Source: Progne subis subis (lineage: Eukaryota > Chordata > Aves > Passeriformes > Hirundinidae). Taken from it: DNA of 64,000 nt. Positions 50,601 through 62,699 of the stretch are shown here, piece by piece (within the stretch, counting starts at the first letter, position 1; the number at the start of each line of letters is the position of its first letter). Location of the stretch: positions 1,605,636 through 1,669,635 of the forward strand of contig JAKJHU010000053.1 in the NCBI GenBank assembly GCA_022316685.1, given 5' to 3'. The translations under genes were made by a program, and so were the position numbers. Below the pieces are notes generated by a model. It was not told the origin of the DNA. It worked only from the letters and a program-made list of their open reading frames with translations, and searched no databases.

Positions 50601-53600
50601 ATGTCTTCCATATTAACACTGCCAAAATATGGGTGCAGCCAGCCTTATCCTGCCTCGTACTCAGTAACCAACCCTCTACTGGTTTCTGCAATTATAATTT
50701 GTGTTCTCTTGATCTCTGCAATCTTGCAACTGTGGCAATATCTTTAGAGATTAATGTCATTTCTACTGTGCATGTTAGAAGCTCTATCCTGTAACACACA
50801 GGCTGACACACGACAGAACAGAACATGCAGCATGCCCTGGCAGCTCACTGCCTTTCTGCTGCCAACACTGAAGGTGTTAAAAGTAAGCCATTTACTTTTC
50901 TGCAGCCTGAAGAAAATACCTAGTTGTGCTATACACCAAAACGTGAACTTACATAACTGGGACATGATGCAGGCACTAGCTGAGCCATGTGGTCAGTGAG
51001 CCGAGGTGTTAGCAGCCTTCTGTAATTCCTGCTGTGTGTTTTCTCCTTTCCTGTGCCGAGTTCATGGTTTGAGTGGTTGAGCAATCAAATTGAGGCACTT
51101 ACAGAACACAGTTCAGGGATGGCAGGAAAAGGTTAATTGAAAGGTATCTGCTTTTTTCTTCCATTCAAATGCTAGCATTTTGTTTAATGACAACCAGTTG
51201 AAAAAAATATTTGTTTTAGAAAAAAAGAATGCTGCCAAAATAAATGACACTGATCTGTGTTTATGTTTTGGTAGAAGCTGGAGGCCACTCTTGAAGGTAA
51301 ATGGTGAATTGCTTTACTGGCCACAGCAAGTTAATAATGAACGTCAACATTAGTGCAGGTTGGAGTCAAAAAGTGCTGGTATTTGCTTATTCTCTGCGTG
51401 GCTGAGGCTCCTCTGACAGTAAGCAGGAGGATGTAACCAAATACTGCGATTGGCAGTGCTACACAGGGAAATGAGCAATGCTTGCTTGGGCTAATCTTGT
51501 CTTCAACCTGTCTCCCCATTTCTCTATTACCAGAAACATTCGAGCCATTTGTCCTAAAAGTTATAAAGGAAGTTCACACACCTATTCATCAATATTTATG
51601 TAAGAATGATGGCAAGAAGCGTCAACCCGTTATCAAGAATCAGTGCAGGTTCAGCCACAAGATGGAGCCAGTACAGTACCAGGCACATCTTCCCAGTGGG
51701 ACGAAGTGTTAGGCTGCTTTGTCTCGAAATCCTTCAGCAGTTTTAATAGGATTGTTCACTTCTCAGTTACTGAGATAGAGTTGGAGGAAACAAAAATCAG
51801 AAATATCTAGTATTTAGGGTACAGAAATGATATATAGCTTGTTCCAACCTACAAATGAAACTCTGATCACAAAGCATAAAAATCAGAAATGCTTTTTCTT
51901 GAGTCTAAATAAAACTAGTCTTTAGACTCAGTTGCATTCTCCAGGGGTTTATGGAATTAAATGACCTAAGGGGAAAAAAAGAAGGCAAGATTAAGAGGAG
52001 GGAAAAATTACAGGGTGGCAAATAAGGCCTTTGAGTTAATCTTACAGAATCGGATGTATCAATACAAGTAATAAAGCAGCAGAGGCTGCTCTAGCAGTTG
52101 CCACAATGAATTTAAAAACCCCAGGGTGAAGAGCAGGAAGACAGGGGTTGCTTTGTATGTTCTCCTTCCAGCAATTTTTGTAGACACTTTTTAGATAAGT
52201 TACTAAAAAGAGTATGTGTCAAGTTACAGTGTACAGCCTTGTGCTCTGATAGTAACAGAACATCCACGTTTTTTCTTGTTAATACTGTTCTTCTCTTCAG
52301 TCTCCTTCTCACTCAAAGTTATGCTAGACTCATATTAATTACAAGAAAAGCTTTTATTTTTGTCCTTCTCAGAAAATTTCCATAGCCAACATCACTCTTT
52401 ACTTGTTATATTTATCTCAACATTGCAAAAAGAATCGTCTCTTTAGGATCTGTCTTCATATAATTCCAGAGAACAATTTGATGCCCTGTAAACAATAGGC
52501 CACAGGAATTCAATCCTAATCAAAATCTGTTTTGATTTAATTTTTTCCTAGAGTATTGCTTTGCTCTGGAAATCTGTAATTCACCTCTGAAACAAAATGA
52601 AATTCACCTTCTGTGAAAAACTCCAGGTGACCTGCTGGTCATCCCTGATAACAGATGCCTTCTGTTGTCCCTTATGATAAGATATTCCTTGTTTTGAAGT
52701 GGGAACAGCAATTCTGAAATGCCTTTGGGGATCTCAGTGAAGAATCAGTTGAACTGGCAATTAATTGCACAGATAGATATGATCTGAACAGGATCATATC
52801 ATAGATATGACTACCTGAACAGGAAAAGGACAGTCCTCATGCTTGAATCCACTGCTGGAACCCACAGCTCAAGAAATCTTTTGATACCTTGGAAAAGGAT
52901 CTGAGAAGAGATATAGAAACAACTTAGAAATCGAAAAAATGTGCTTTATCAAATGTTATTACTTAAAAGGATGCCCTCATGTCCTACTGTCTCCTCCATC
53001 TTACGGAGACAGAGGAAACAGCAGCTAAAAGGAAAAATTAAACACATTTGAGGGAGAAATAAGATATCTGTAATTGTCAATGAGAGTAAGTAATGACTGC
53101 AACAAGGAATTAACAATTTGTAGAGACAGGATGTTCTAAGGCACGTTTCCCTGAGGGATGTTCTGGCTTAAATGACAAGTAATATCAGCAGTCACATGGC
53201 TTCTGTCCCACGGTGAGTTGTACCACATGATTACAATAATCCTCTGGCTCTATTTATCTGTGAAACGACAGAATACGCTTGTGCTGGATGCCTTAGTCTG
53301 GGCAGGATGGAAAATGAAGATGGAAATATAAGTCAAGGTTTTAAGATGAGGAACCTATCTCTTAGAAGAAAGGGGAAAAAAAAGGAAACTGAACAATCCC
53401 AACACAGAAAAAGCTTGAATCCCTGCCTCTAGTCAACTGTTTTGCATATATAGGCAAGCATATGCATAATGTGTTTCTACAAAACACATATAAACAGAAA
53501 TTTAATCTCTGTTTTTCTGTGGCTCACAAAACACAGGTTTAACTTTCCAGATAAGCAACAGCTGGCCAACAGTCAGCTAAGGAGTTGATAGCTGCATGAA

Positions 53601-56600
53601 ATAGATGACAATCCTACATCAGGGTGGAGTTTTTAACATGTATGCATACATTGAAAAGCTTACGTAGTTCTCTTTATTCTACTACCTTTTCTTTTCCCCT
53701 CAGAAAAACACATCTGCTTTCTCTTCTGCTAAATAGAGACAATCCCTGCTAGCATCTGATTTTTTGATTTAAATGCTATGGTACTCATCAAGTGCAATTA
53801 CTTTCTACTGTGTTGTTGTGCTGGTTTACTGTGTTGCCCCTCCTGTTTGCATGTTAAATATTCCAGTGTACTGTGTAATTTACTTACCAGGAGTGAGCAG
53901 CTGGAAAACTGATGATGCCGTTTCCAGTCACCTAGTAGAGTGCAGTCTGCTTCTTGACTGCAATCTCAATGTTTCATGCTGGACGCACAGCCTCCAGCCC
54001 TCTCTGCATTCAGAACCATAGAGCCTCTATCAGGGAGGGGTTAGGACAGTTCTGGCATTTCAGTCTCCAGAGGTGATCTAGACATCACCCCTTGCAAAGG
54101 AGCTTGAGATAGCTTAAAGAACTACTGCTTCTTTTTCAGCGATGAGGAGGTACTTACAGAACTAACAGACAGGATCTGTGAATCCTGCAGTTCCAGAGCT
54201 TGTAGTTGATTGTGCCAGATATAAACACAAATGGAACAGTTACAAATTCTCCCATTAGAAAAACTGTGCTGTAAGTTTAAGAGATACACACAGGTATTTA
54301 CACACTACAATTGTCTGCTCTGCTCTTGAGTCTCTTGAGAGACTTTCATAAAGCCAACAACCAAAGCCATAAGGAGAAGGAGACACAACCGGGTTTCCCC
54401 ACTTACACAGCCTGCACACAGTGCCCGCAGTTGCATCCGCTTTTTGAGGATAGACAAAACTTCAACTCTCCATAGCTTGGTTAGTACAAAATACAAATAT
54501 CAATGATAAATACAGCTGTCACTTGTTCTTATGATCACCATTTTCATTACTGTGCTTATAACATGATGATTCTTTTGTGGGCCGTATATTTTTGTTTAAA
54601 GACCAAAAGAAGTATAAAACAAAACTGCAACTCTTACTGTTATCATTAGAGAAAGGTCTAGGTTTTCTACTGAAAGTTGATATTAAATTATGAAAAAAAA
54701 AGTCAGGGGAAAAAGATAATAAAGTTTAACCTAGCTACTAAAGCATGTTGATGCTCGAAGGGTGTGTGTGCTGATAATTCCCTGGAGAACCTCTTTTCTC
54801 TAGGTAGGACACTTGTATATCTGTCAGTCTGAATATTAGAAAAGTTTAATCAACATCTGATTTTGCTATTTCAAAAGTCACACAAGAGATAAAGTAGATC
54901 TTCCACAGTGATGGTTGGCACGAACAGAGCAATTCAGATTTTGCAGATGACAAATTGCCTTCCAGTCGTGTGTATCTCTTCTGATAGAGAGAACTATGTA
55001 TTCTCCTAAATTAGGGATCTGGAGCTCTGGGTGAATCTGACTTTTTTCCACATCACATCCATTTATATGTATATGAGCAGATGTCTACATCACATAAAAA
55101 TGATGATACAGATTTGTTTGATTCATAGCCCCCACCCCAAACAAATTCCTCTGCCCAGTCTCCCCTTGACAAAAGCTTGAGACATCAAAGTGTTTCAGGA
55201 CAGCTGATCGTATCGCTCGATATTCCTTGATCCACTGAAGATGCAGCTTCACTGCATCTTTTTGGGGTTTGCAGGTTTTATGTTGGCACAAGTGGTACAA
55301 TTTAATGGTTCTGTTGATTTCAGAAAGCATCCCAAATGAAAGGATACTAATTTATTTGTTCACCTGAAATATCTCCCTACAGGCAGTTCCAGACAAGCAA
55401 CTAAAATACACTGTGGTAAATACCAGTATAACTTATGACCTAGCAACAAGATGGTTTACAATTAATGCATAATGTTGTATTTTCATATTATATAATCAGA
55501 AGTTTGATATTAATTTTGTCAGTTATTTGTACATTACACTCTTTACACCAGTTGCTGCCATGTCCTGAGAAAAAAGATGAATTTTTCTTTTCCTTGGAGA
55601 AAACAATGTTACAAACCTGAGTAAACTGAGAACGCAAGATCAGATTTTTTGGTTTTCATTACTAAGCTTGCACTTATGGCAAGCATATAGGAAAGTAGTT
55701 AAATTAGTTGTTTTAAAAATTAGTTTTTCCTTCTTTTGGTGGTTTTCTTTCAGCTAACACCAAGAATCTAGGGTTTGAAATTCTAACACCAATTAATTTT
55801 TAAAAATTGGTTAAAGTCTCCAAACTTTTGAGACTTTACATATCCTGAAGAAGCAGAGGAAGTAATGATGCAGACATTGAGATGCAAGCATTTTTCTTCC
55901 ACGGTTTTAACTTATTTCACTGCACTACATGCAGTGCCCTCAAGTACATAGCCCTGTATTGGAGGTTCATTCATACAAGCAACCTTAACCTGCTGCCACT
56001 GACTACATCCTTGACATGTCTTAATCTAAAAAAGAAAAAGAGAGAGAGAAAAGGATGAAAGGATGGTATCTAACAGTGCAGCTTGTGTATTTGTTACTAG
56101 GGAAACAAACAGCAAAGAGAAAGAAAGCCTCAGTGTCCTTGTCATTTGGGTCTTTCACTAGAGAAGCAGGGCTTGTGTTAAAACAATGGAAACACTGTTC
56201 AGCTTTCAGGATCCTTTGCTGTCCTTGCTGAATGACAGGCACTTCTTTCTCCCCCTTGTCCATCTTGTCATCTCTGCAAAGGAGAGTTGTTTCTACATTC
56301 TACATTGGATTGCTGGTTGTTTTTTTATCCGTCATGTAAGCTTTAATCCCCGATTCTGCATAATCTGGTCAGCTCCTTACACTTAAACCAAGATCACAGC
56401 AGGTTTCTTGAGGTAAATAGAAGAGACAATCCCTATGTTGTATTCATACCCATAGAAAAGCAGACACAGCAGCACTAACAGTGCCAGATTTGTGCTACTT
56501 GGAGTTTGTACTGAATCACAGCATCATCAGGACTTCAGAGAGCGTGAGGGGTACAGCAGCATTTGCTGCACTCCAGCACGGGGAGCTGTGCAGCCCTGGC

Positions 56601-58451
56601 GGCCTGTGCAAGCGTGACATCATTGCCTTGGAGAGCTGGGGGCTGTGGGATGTGTGGGAGCTTTGGCACCAGTTCCAGTGAGCCAGGGAGATGCCAGGCC
56701 ATGTAAGTCATGCCCGACACCTCTGGTTTCAGTCACGGCTTAGCTGGACTGACACCTCCCTGTGTGGGTTGAGAGGACAATTTAGAGATCAACGTTGTTT
56801 GTACCGAGACTTTCTGTTCATTGCTAAGTATGCGCTGTATCAGATTTCGCGTCATTTCTCTATCAAACTATGCTACATCCCGCCTTCTTTTTCTATTCCA
56901 ATTATTATCATGTTCATCTTTAGCATATGCCTCATTTAACTCATCTTGTGGGAACTGGATTAGGAAGTTGGATTTGGTGCACTCTGAAGTATAGCTAAGT
57001 CCAAAGGATTATCACCTTTCTCCTGTTCTTACAAGACTACAGCTGTAGAGAGATGACGGGGAAATTGCAATAAAAGCCCTGCTGGAAATACTCTCACAGA
57101 TTTTTCTGTCCTGCTGTTTTAACAAAGCATATTTCTTCTTTACCGTGCCAGCATAGCTTTTTTGTACTGTTCAAGACTGGCTGTTAATTTGCCATTAAGG
57201 AGGAAGGATATGAAAAAACCCTGACATAAACATGTGAATTACATTAAAAAATGGATAGGCAGAATAAAATCAACTAGCACATGGTTTATTGATCATAGCC
57301 ACTAGCCAAACTGCAATGGATTCCCTCTCTCTCGTATTCCACAAAGTACTAAAGCCCCTTGGGTAAAGAAAACAAACCACTTGGTAAAGATTAGGAAAAA
57401 AAAAAAAAAAAGGAAAACTATGTCAGGACTGACAAGAAAAGGAAGCGACAAACGTATTATTGATGGTGTGTGTTCATAGCGTGACAGCAAAGCCCTGCGG
57501 GTACAGTGTAAATGACAGCTTCGTCACAGGCTCCAGCAGTTTGTGTCGCTACACTCTGTCCGTGGAAATAAGAAGGGTACAGCCAAAATAAACCAGGGGG
57601 TGGCTTTTATTGACTTTTTAAAGAAAAACATGATCGTTGCCAACAGACCTTAAATACTTGGGAAACTACTTGTATGAGAGTTGTGTTTTGGTTCCCTAAT
57701 GTTGAAAATTGTTCTTTTACACCATGAAACCTGTGTATCTATAAGCAATGAGCTTTTCCCAAACTCTTTGGCTGAAATCAAGTGCTCCAACCGATCTTAC
57801 ATGTCCTTCAGCCTCTAATTGGCCTTTTTTTCATTAATGTTTTTTCTACAGCACTTAAGTTTTAGCAGACCAGTGCCACCTCCCAGGGATCTACTAATTC
57901 CTGCAGAAACTTGGAGGACAAATACTTTCTGGTGTGAAAAAGCACTCTGAGCAATCCGACAAAGCGGATATCAGCCCTTTCACGTGGAAACCGCACCAGG
58001 CGATGAAACCGTAAACCGAGCCAGCTGCTTCGGCAGGGGCTTTATTACCTTGCGTCCAGTTCCATTCCCGCTCCCGTCGCGCCGCTTCTCCCCTCAGGGC
58101 CGGACCCACCTCAGCCCTCAGGGAGCGCGCGCCGACCGTTTCCCGCCGCTCGCCGGCGCGCGCCCGACCCCGCCGGGGGCGGGGGTAAAGGGGAGGGGGG
58201 CGCTCGCGGCACGCGCCCAGCGGCACGCGCGTTTCCCCCCGGCCCCGCCGCGCGCACAACGGCCGGCGGGGGGCGGGGCCAACGTCCCAAAGCACGCCCC
58301 GCTCTCGCGCTCTGGCCCCGCCCCCCCGGCCGAGCTCCCTCCTCCACAAAGCCGGGGGCGCAGGAGGGGAGGGGCGCGCGCCGCTTCTGCCCGACCCCCG
58401 AGAGGGGCGGGGCCGGGCGCGGGGGGCGCGCGCGCGCGAGGGCGCGCGGCG

Positions 58452-58881
58452 ATTGGCTGTCGGCAGCGGGGGGAGCGCGTTTAACGGCCGCTGCGCCCCC
58501 GGGCCGGGGCAAAGCAAAACAAAGGCGGACGGCGGCGGGAGCGGGAGCCCGGGCGGAGCGCACGGCACGGGCACGACACGATGCCTCAGCCGCCCCTCGG
58601 CCCTCAGCGCGGCATTCGCGCGCCCGGCCCCCGTCTATGACCCCCTCCCCGCGCCGGCCACCGCCGAGACGGTACCTTCGAGGCGAGGGAAGCCGTCGTG
58701 TCCTGCCCCGTCCCCTGATCCCCCCTCTTTGTTTTTCGGTGAAGGCTCGGCGCGGAGCTCCCGCTGCCCACCGCGCGAGGACCGGGGGTCCCGCCTCCCC
58801 TCCTACCCGTGCCCCCTAAGGGAGAGGGGCCCGGGGACTGCTCGGAGCCCGGGCTGGGAGCGGAGTCGGCGCGGCGCAGCG
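58452..58881 (+). other. YPEL1: Candidate YPEL1 first exon 1A with its CCAAT promoter
   Basis: ATTGG (reverse CCAAT) at 58452-58456 lies just upstream of a GC-rich segment that ends at an excellent donor, GCAGCG/GTGAGT, with GT at 58882. The start would be roughly 58490-58520. It is expected to be entirely 5'UTR, since the YPEL1 ATG is in the next exon. Transcript data are needed for the true start. Confidence 0.45.
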
Positions 58882-59080
58882 GTGAGTACCGCGAGCGGGT
58901 GAGAAGCGGCCCCTCTTCCCTTTGCTGGGATTTATTTTTTGGGAGCCTGGGGGGGAGGGACGGGCGGAAGGCGGCTGCGAGAGGCGCCCCGTCCTGCGCC
59001 CCGGCCGGGGGGGGGTGGGGGGCACCGTCTCCCGCGTGCGCGGGGCCGCCGAGGCAACTTTGCTGGCGGGAGGAGGCTCG

Positions 59081-59148
59081 GGCGCTATTTATAGCGCCTG
59101 GAAATGACGGCAGCGCTGTCTGCCCGCAGCCTCCTCGGTGCGGGGCGG
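59081..59148 (+). promoter_or_regulatory. YPEL1: TATA/MEF2 palindrome and candidate first exon 1B
   Basis: GGCGCTATTTATAGCGCC at 59081-59098 is a perfect 18-bp inverted repeat. Its centre, CTATTTATAG (59085-59094), matches the MEF2 consensus exactly and can also serve as a TATA box. A start about 30 bp downstream would fall at about 59115-59120, giving a very short non-coding exon ending at the donor GCGG/GTAAGG (GT at 59149). Both readings, MEF2 site or TATA box, are inference. Confidence 0.4.
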
Positions 59149-59169
59149 GTAAGGGCGGTTTACATAATT

Positions 59170-59184
59170 GGGGGGGGGGGGGGG
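59170..59184. repeat. G15 run
   Basis: 15 consecutive G just after candidate exon 1B. It can form a G-quadruplex and is a likely spot for sequencing or assembly error. Confidence 0.85.
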
Positions 59185-59880
59185 AAGCAGAGCTCGGCGC
59201 GCCGGGGCCGGTGGGGTCCCCCGCGCTCTTCCCCGCGCCGCGCGGGGCCGGGAGCCGTGGGTTTCTGCAGGGAGCCGGTGGCCGGAGAAGCGCAGGTCGC
59301 TGTTCGGGTGGCGGCGCGGCCGTTCCGGCGGCCAGAGGGGCGAACGCGCCTCTGTCCTGCTGGAATCGCTGTGGGGGGGACAGAAAAGGCGACGGCGTCA
59401 GCCGCCGCGGCAGCTTCGTGCCTCCGGCGTGAGAGAGGAAATAGCTTTAAAGGCGTACGGCCAGCGGCTCCCTCCCGGCGAGGAACCGGGGTGTCAGCCG
59501 GTAACTTTCTCCGCGCTGTTTTTCTCCTGTTATTTCCTCGTATGTAAAGGCGACAGTGAGGCTCCTGTGCTTCGGTCTTTCACTTGGAGGTTTTTCCCTG
59601 CTGGAGTAAGCTCACCGCAGGTTACTGAGAGTGCGTACACAGGCTGCGTCCGGCTTTGTGCAGCTGCTCAAAGACTCTTTAAGCGTGTTTCATGTCTCTC
59701 CTTGCTTGGAGCCCCGCAGGAACGACGGAGCGGCCGGTTCCTGACACAGCTCCTCCGTGCCACGCGCGGCAGGCAGCCGCTGTTTCCCCGGCCGGCGGCG
59801 CGGGGCCGCCCCCCCGCCACGCTCATCGGGGTGTTTGTTTACACATCCGGGACCCGCGCGGGGCGGTGGCGCCCCGCCCC

Positions 59881-60042
59881 ATTGGCCTCCCCGCGCCCCG
59901 CCCCGGTGACGTCACGGGCGGCGGGCCGGGGCCGCGGTTCGCCCGGCCCGGGGGACTTCGGGGCCCGGGGCAGCGCCGCGAGGAGCGCGGAGATCGCCGC
60001 GCCCGGCCCCTGCGGCCGCGACAGCCCCTCCGCGCTGCTCTG
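59881..60042 (+). promoter_or_regulatory. YPEL1: CRE/CCAAT promoter and candidate first exon 1C
   Basis: A full palindromic CRE, TGACGTCA, at 59907-59914 lies 21 bp after a reverse CCAAT box (59881-59885), with GC boxes around both. The GC-rich stretch that follows ends at a donor CTCTG/GTAGGT (GT at 60043), about 2.4 kb before the coding exon. This looks like a separate CREB/ATF-responsive start for YPEL1. Confidence 0.45.
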
Positions 60043-62416
60043 GTAGGTGCGAACGCACGTACAGCTTCGGGAGACACACCTGGCTTTGCGTAGGACGAGG
60101 CACGGACTGTGCCGCGGCCAAAGAACGAGAGAAAAATAGTTGGCTCGGGTTTCTGCTCCGTTCTTTGCGGAATATTGAGCAGCAGCCCGAGGAACTGCTC
60201 GTAACTATGAGAGGGAAGTGAGTCTGGGTTTGTTCACCGTTGTTACAGCGAACTAGGAAATGGTTTGTTTTGAATAGTGATGTTAGCGGCACAACAAGTC
60301 TGTGGTTCCTATGGTGTGTGTCAAACAGAGTCGTCTTTTTGAAGAGAGCAATATCAAATGCAGTTTTGTTAAATGGGCCTTGGAATTATTTTAATTTCTG
60401 TAGCTGAAGTACATTGAATCTGGAAGAGTCCAGATTTCCCAATAGAAGTGTGAATTTAAAACACTTCTAGGAATGCCTTGAAGAAAAATATTTTCTTTTT
60501 ACATTCTGGATCAGAGAATTGCTAAGGTTAGAAAAGATCTCTAAGATCATAGAGTTCAACCATTAACCCAGGACTGCCAAGGCCACCACTAAGCCACATC
60601 CCCAAGTGCCGCATTTACACCTAGGGAACTTCTGCAAGGATTGAACTTGTGTGTCTATTTCCGTTAACCTAAATAAGATCTGTATCTACCATTGACTTCA
60701 ATCAGGGAATTTAACGGAAACCTCACGTTCTTAGGTCACTTTTCTCGTATATCTTAATGCTAATAAATGTGCCTTCATATCTAGCTGTTCTACAAGAGCA
60801 AACTGTTTTTTGCAAATAATGTAATTGTTCTTCCCTGTGCAGTTGTAATTCAATTATCTTGGGACACTAACTATATAATATTTGTTTAAATTACTATTAA
60901 CATTTAAGTCCTGCTCTTCATACCATATTAGTTAATATTTCAAACATATAAAGGTATCCCTTATCAAATGTTTTCCAAATCATTCTCATGTGTAGATCCA
61001 TGCTTTGGATGACAACTTGTTCCCATTGTTGCTTTCATTTTTTGGATTGCCTGTTGTTTGTTATGTGTCTTGTTTGTGATTTATCTCTGCCTTTGCATTT
61101 CTTTGTGTAAGAAATTCTCTTTAGCAAATCCTTCAGTAATTTTTCTCCTGCTTGGGATTAAAAAAAAAAAAAAAATCTAAACTGAAACCCCTTTAAGTAA
61201 ACCCACATGGGTTGTTTCATGTGCTAGGTCTGCTGTACAGATTGCTTTCTCAAGGCTTCTTTTGAAGCACAGTGATTGCTTCCTATAAACAGACTTTAAT
61301 TTACATGGCTTTCACTATCTGCTCTAGCTGTATTACCAGTATCCTACTGCTAGAAGAGAGGTTAGTGCTGCCCTGCACACAGCTTACAACTGTGATAAGT
61401 CAACTGCATGCTCTTAGCTGGATCAGCACACTGTAAATTCCTTTTTTGTCTCTTATTTCTGTTTGTGCTATTGACCTACTCAGGCAGTCACCTGACAGCC
61501 GATGACATAAATTGACTGTGCAGCGTTTGGAGTGCTCATTAGCACGGTGCATACATAGCCTGGGAACTGCTGGCCTCTGACAGACCAGGAGATGTTTATC
61601 AGCGTTTAGCATCTGCTTCGTTTTCAGGCAAACTAAAAAGGTTTGCTTTCCAGCACAGCAGGAGTCTCTGGCAGGCTCTGACATGTAACATCTCTGAAAT
61701 GCACTCTGAGGATTCAGGATGCAGTTGGGTGTTCTTTGTGCAGAATTTAGAGTCGGTATCAGATTGTGGGATTGGTGGCTTCCATTAAGGCTATTCTGGT
61801 ACAGTGAGGAAGTACCTAATTATCTTTGATCAGGGCACCAGTTAAGAAGGTCTTTGCCTAAAGGCATAATTCTGCAGAGCTTGAAAGAGTAGACAGTGCT
61901 CTCTGAATAGGTGGCTACATCTTGGTATTTGACTTCAAGCTAGATGTGATCCTGCAAGATTTTTGCTGAAAACTGAAGTGCAAATATATAAAACATATTT
62001 ACTGTTGGATAGAACAACTGTTTTCCAAGATTGCTTTCTTAATTGCTCACTATATTGGAACTGACCACTAGAACTTCAAAGGCAATTAGCCTTCCCTGCC
62101 TTTTTAGTGTGATTTTCTGCATGGATTTCTTAAAGAGTACACCTGGTATAATGTAGAGAGTGCTTGTGTTTCGTGAAGAACTGTTTGAATCTTGTCCCTC
62201 ATTAGAAGTGTGATGGAGTAGAAGCCGTTAGTGGAACAGAACTGCTTTTTGCTGTGTTGAATGGAACTTGAACTGTGCAACTCCTTAGAAAAAGGGGCCT
62301 GTAGTGCAGCCAGGCATTTGCTCCAAATAGCGCTTTGCTTTATGGCTGGACTTGTTGAATAACAAGTTAACTCTCGTCTTGTAAGCTGCTAATTGTTCTG
62401 CTCTTTTCACCTACAG
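60043..62416 (+). other. YPEL1: YPEL1 first intron (if exon 1C is used)
   Basis: AT-rich sequence ending in the acceptor TTCACCTACAG (AG at 62415-62416). It contains one CR1 remnant at 60504-60650 and an A run at about 61160-61175. No coding exon is recognised in it. Confidence 0.6.
60504..60650 (-). mobile_element. CR1 LINE 3'-end remnant
   Basis: On + it reads 'gaattgctaaggttagaaa', 'agatctctaagatcatagag', 'caaccattaacccaggactgcc', 'ccaccactaagccacatccc', then 'aagtgccgcatttacac', the well-known complement of a CR1 3' end. The copy is on the minus strand, about 145 bp long, 5'-truncated and moderately diverged. It lies in the YPEL1 first intron. Confidence 0.9.
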
Positions 62417-62582
62417 GTTGTGACTGTTTCTCTTCTGTCATTTGTGTGGAAGGTGCCACACACACTCCAGAACAACAACGGCTTTTGCTTGCATATTCCA
62501 GTGTTTCTTTTGTCAGCGAGTTCAGCAAAGTTGTAATTCTTCAAGTGCCAGCCCTGAGCTGAGTGAGGAGCCACCAGCAGAG
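62417..62582 (+). other. YPEL1: YPEL1 exon 2, 5'UTR part
   Basis: 166 nt between the ctacag acceptor and the YPEL1 ATG. It has no upstream ATG, so the first AUG of this exon is the YPEL1 start. The frame is open upstream to 62442, but only from a TTG, so I do not extend the protein. Confidence 0.7.
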
Positions 62583-62699
62583 ATGGTAAAAATGACAAAA
62601 TCAAAAACGTTCCAGGCTTACCTGCCAAACTGTCATCGAACCTACAGCTGTATCCACTGCAGAGCTCATCTCGCCAATCACGATGAATTGATCTCCAAG
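62583..62699 (+). CDS. YPEL1: Yippee-like 1, first coding exon (N-terminal 39 residues)
   Basis: Encodes residues 1-39, starting [20 protein letters not shown] and ending HDELISK. YPEL proteins are small (about 119 residues), highly conserved zinc-binding proteins found at the nucleus, centrosome and spindle. The first half of the zinc site, Cys23-x2-Cys26 (CIHC), is here; the second Cys pair should be in later exons beyond the window. The residues fit YPEL1 as I recall it (Lys6 and Asn16, versus Arg and Ser in YPEL2), and the position next to MAPK1 supports this over YPEL2-4. The ATG has G at -3 and +4. The exon ends at an unusual GC donor, AAG/GCAAGT, exactly where the family protein requires the junction (LISK/SFQG). 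Confidence 0.93.

Larger units (their letters stand above)
40140..57900. other. MAPK1-YPEL1 intergenic region
   Basis: About 17.8 kb of ordinary AT-leaning sequence. I recognise no coding exon on either strand; the longest open frames (45103-45495 plus, 45161-45499 minus, 49859-50191 minus) give unfamiliar translations and overlap one another. It holds a 51-nt T run (42893-42943), one weak CR1 remnant (47560-47675), an A run at about 57395-57411, and scattered AATAAA hexamers. Distal enhancers of either gene may lie here but cannot be identified. Confidence 0.6.
58000..60050 (+). promoter_or_regulatory. YPEL1: YPEL1 CpG-island promoter region
   Basis: About 2 kb of very GC- and CpG-rich sequence between AT-rich flanks. 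It has GC boxes (about 58270, 58315, 58405), a CCAAT box in reverse (ATTGG at 58452-58456), a TATA/MEF2 palindrome (59081-59098), a second reverse CCAAT box (59881-59885) and a CRE (59907-59914). Three good splice donors facing right (58882, 59149, 60043) suggest alternative first exons feeding the coding exon at 62417. The large open frames here (such as 57894-58574 minus and 59168-60046 plus) are CpG-island artefacts. Assignment to YPEL1 rests on position and orientation. Confidence 0.7.

Noticed and set aside
57894..60292. Large open frames on both strands in the YPEL1 CpG island (up to 292 codons)
   Set aside because: They overlap each other in several frames, are rich in Arg/Pro/Ala/Gly, and have no recognisable domain. 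This is the expected artefact of CpG islands.
62442..62582. 47-residue N-terminal extension of YPEL1
   Set aside because: It would begin at a TTG, there is no upstream ATG in the exon, and the known family start MVKMT has a good initiation context.
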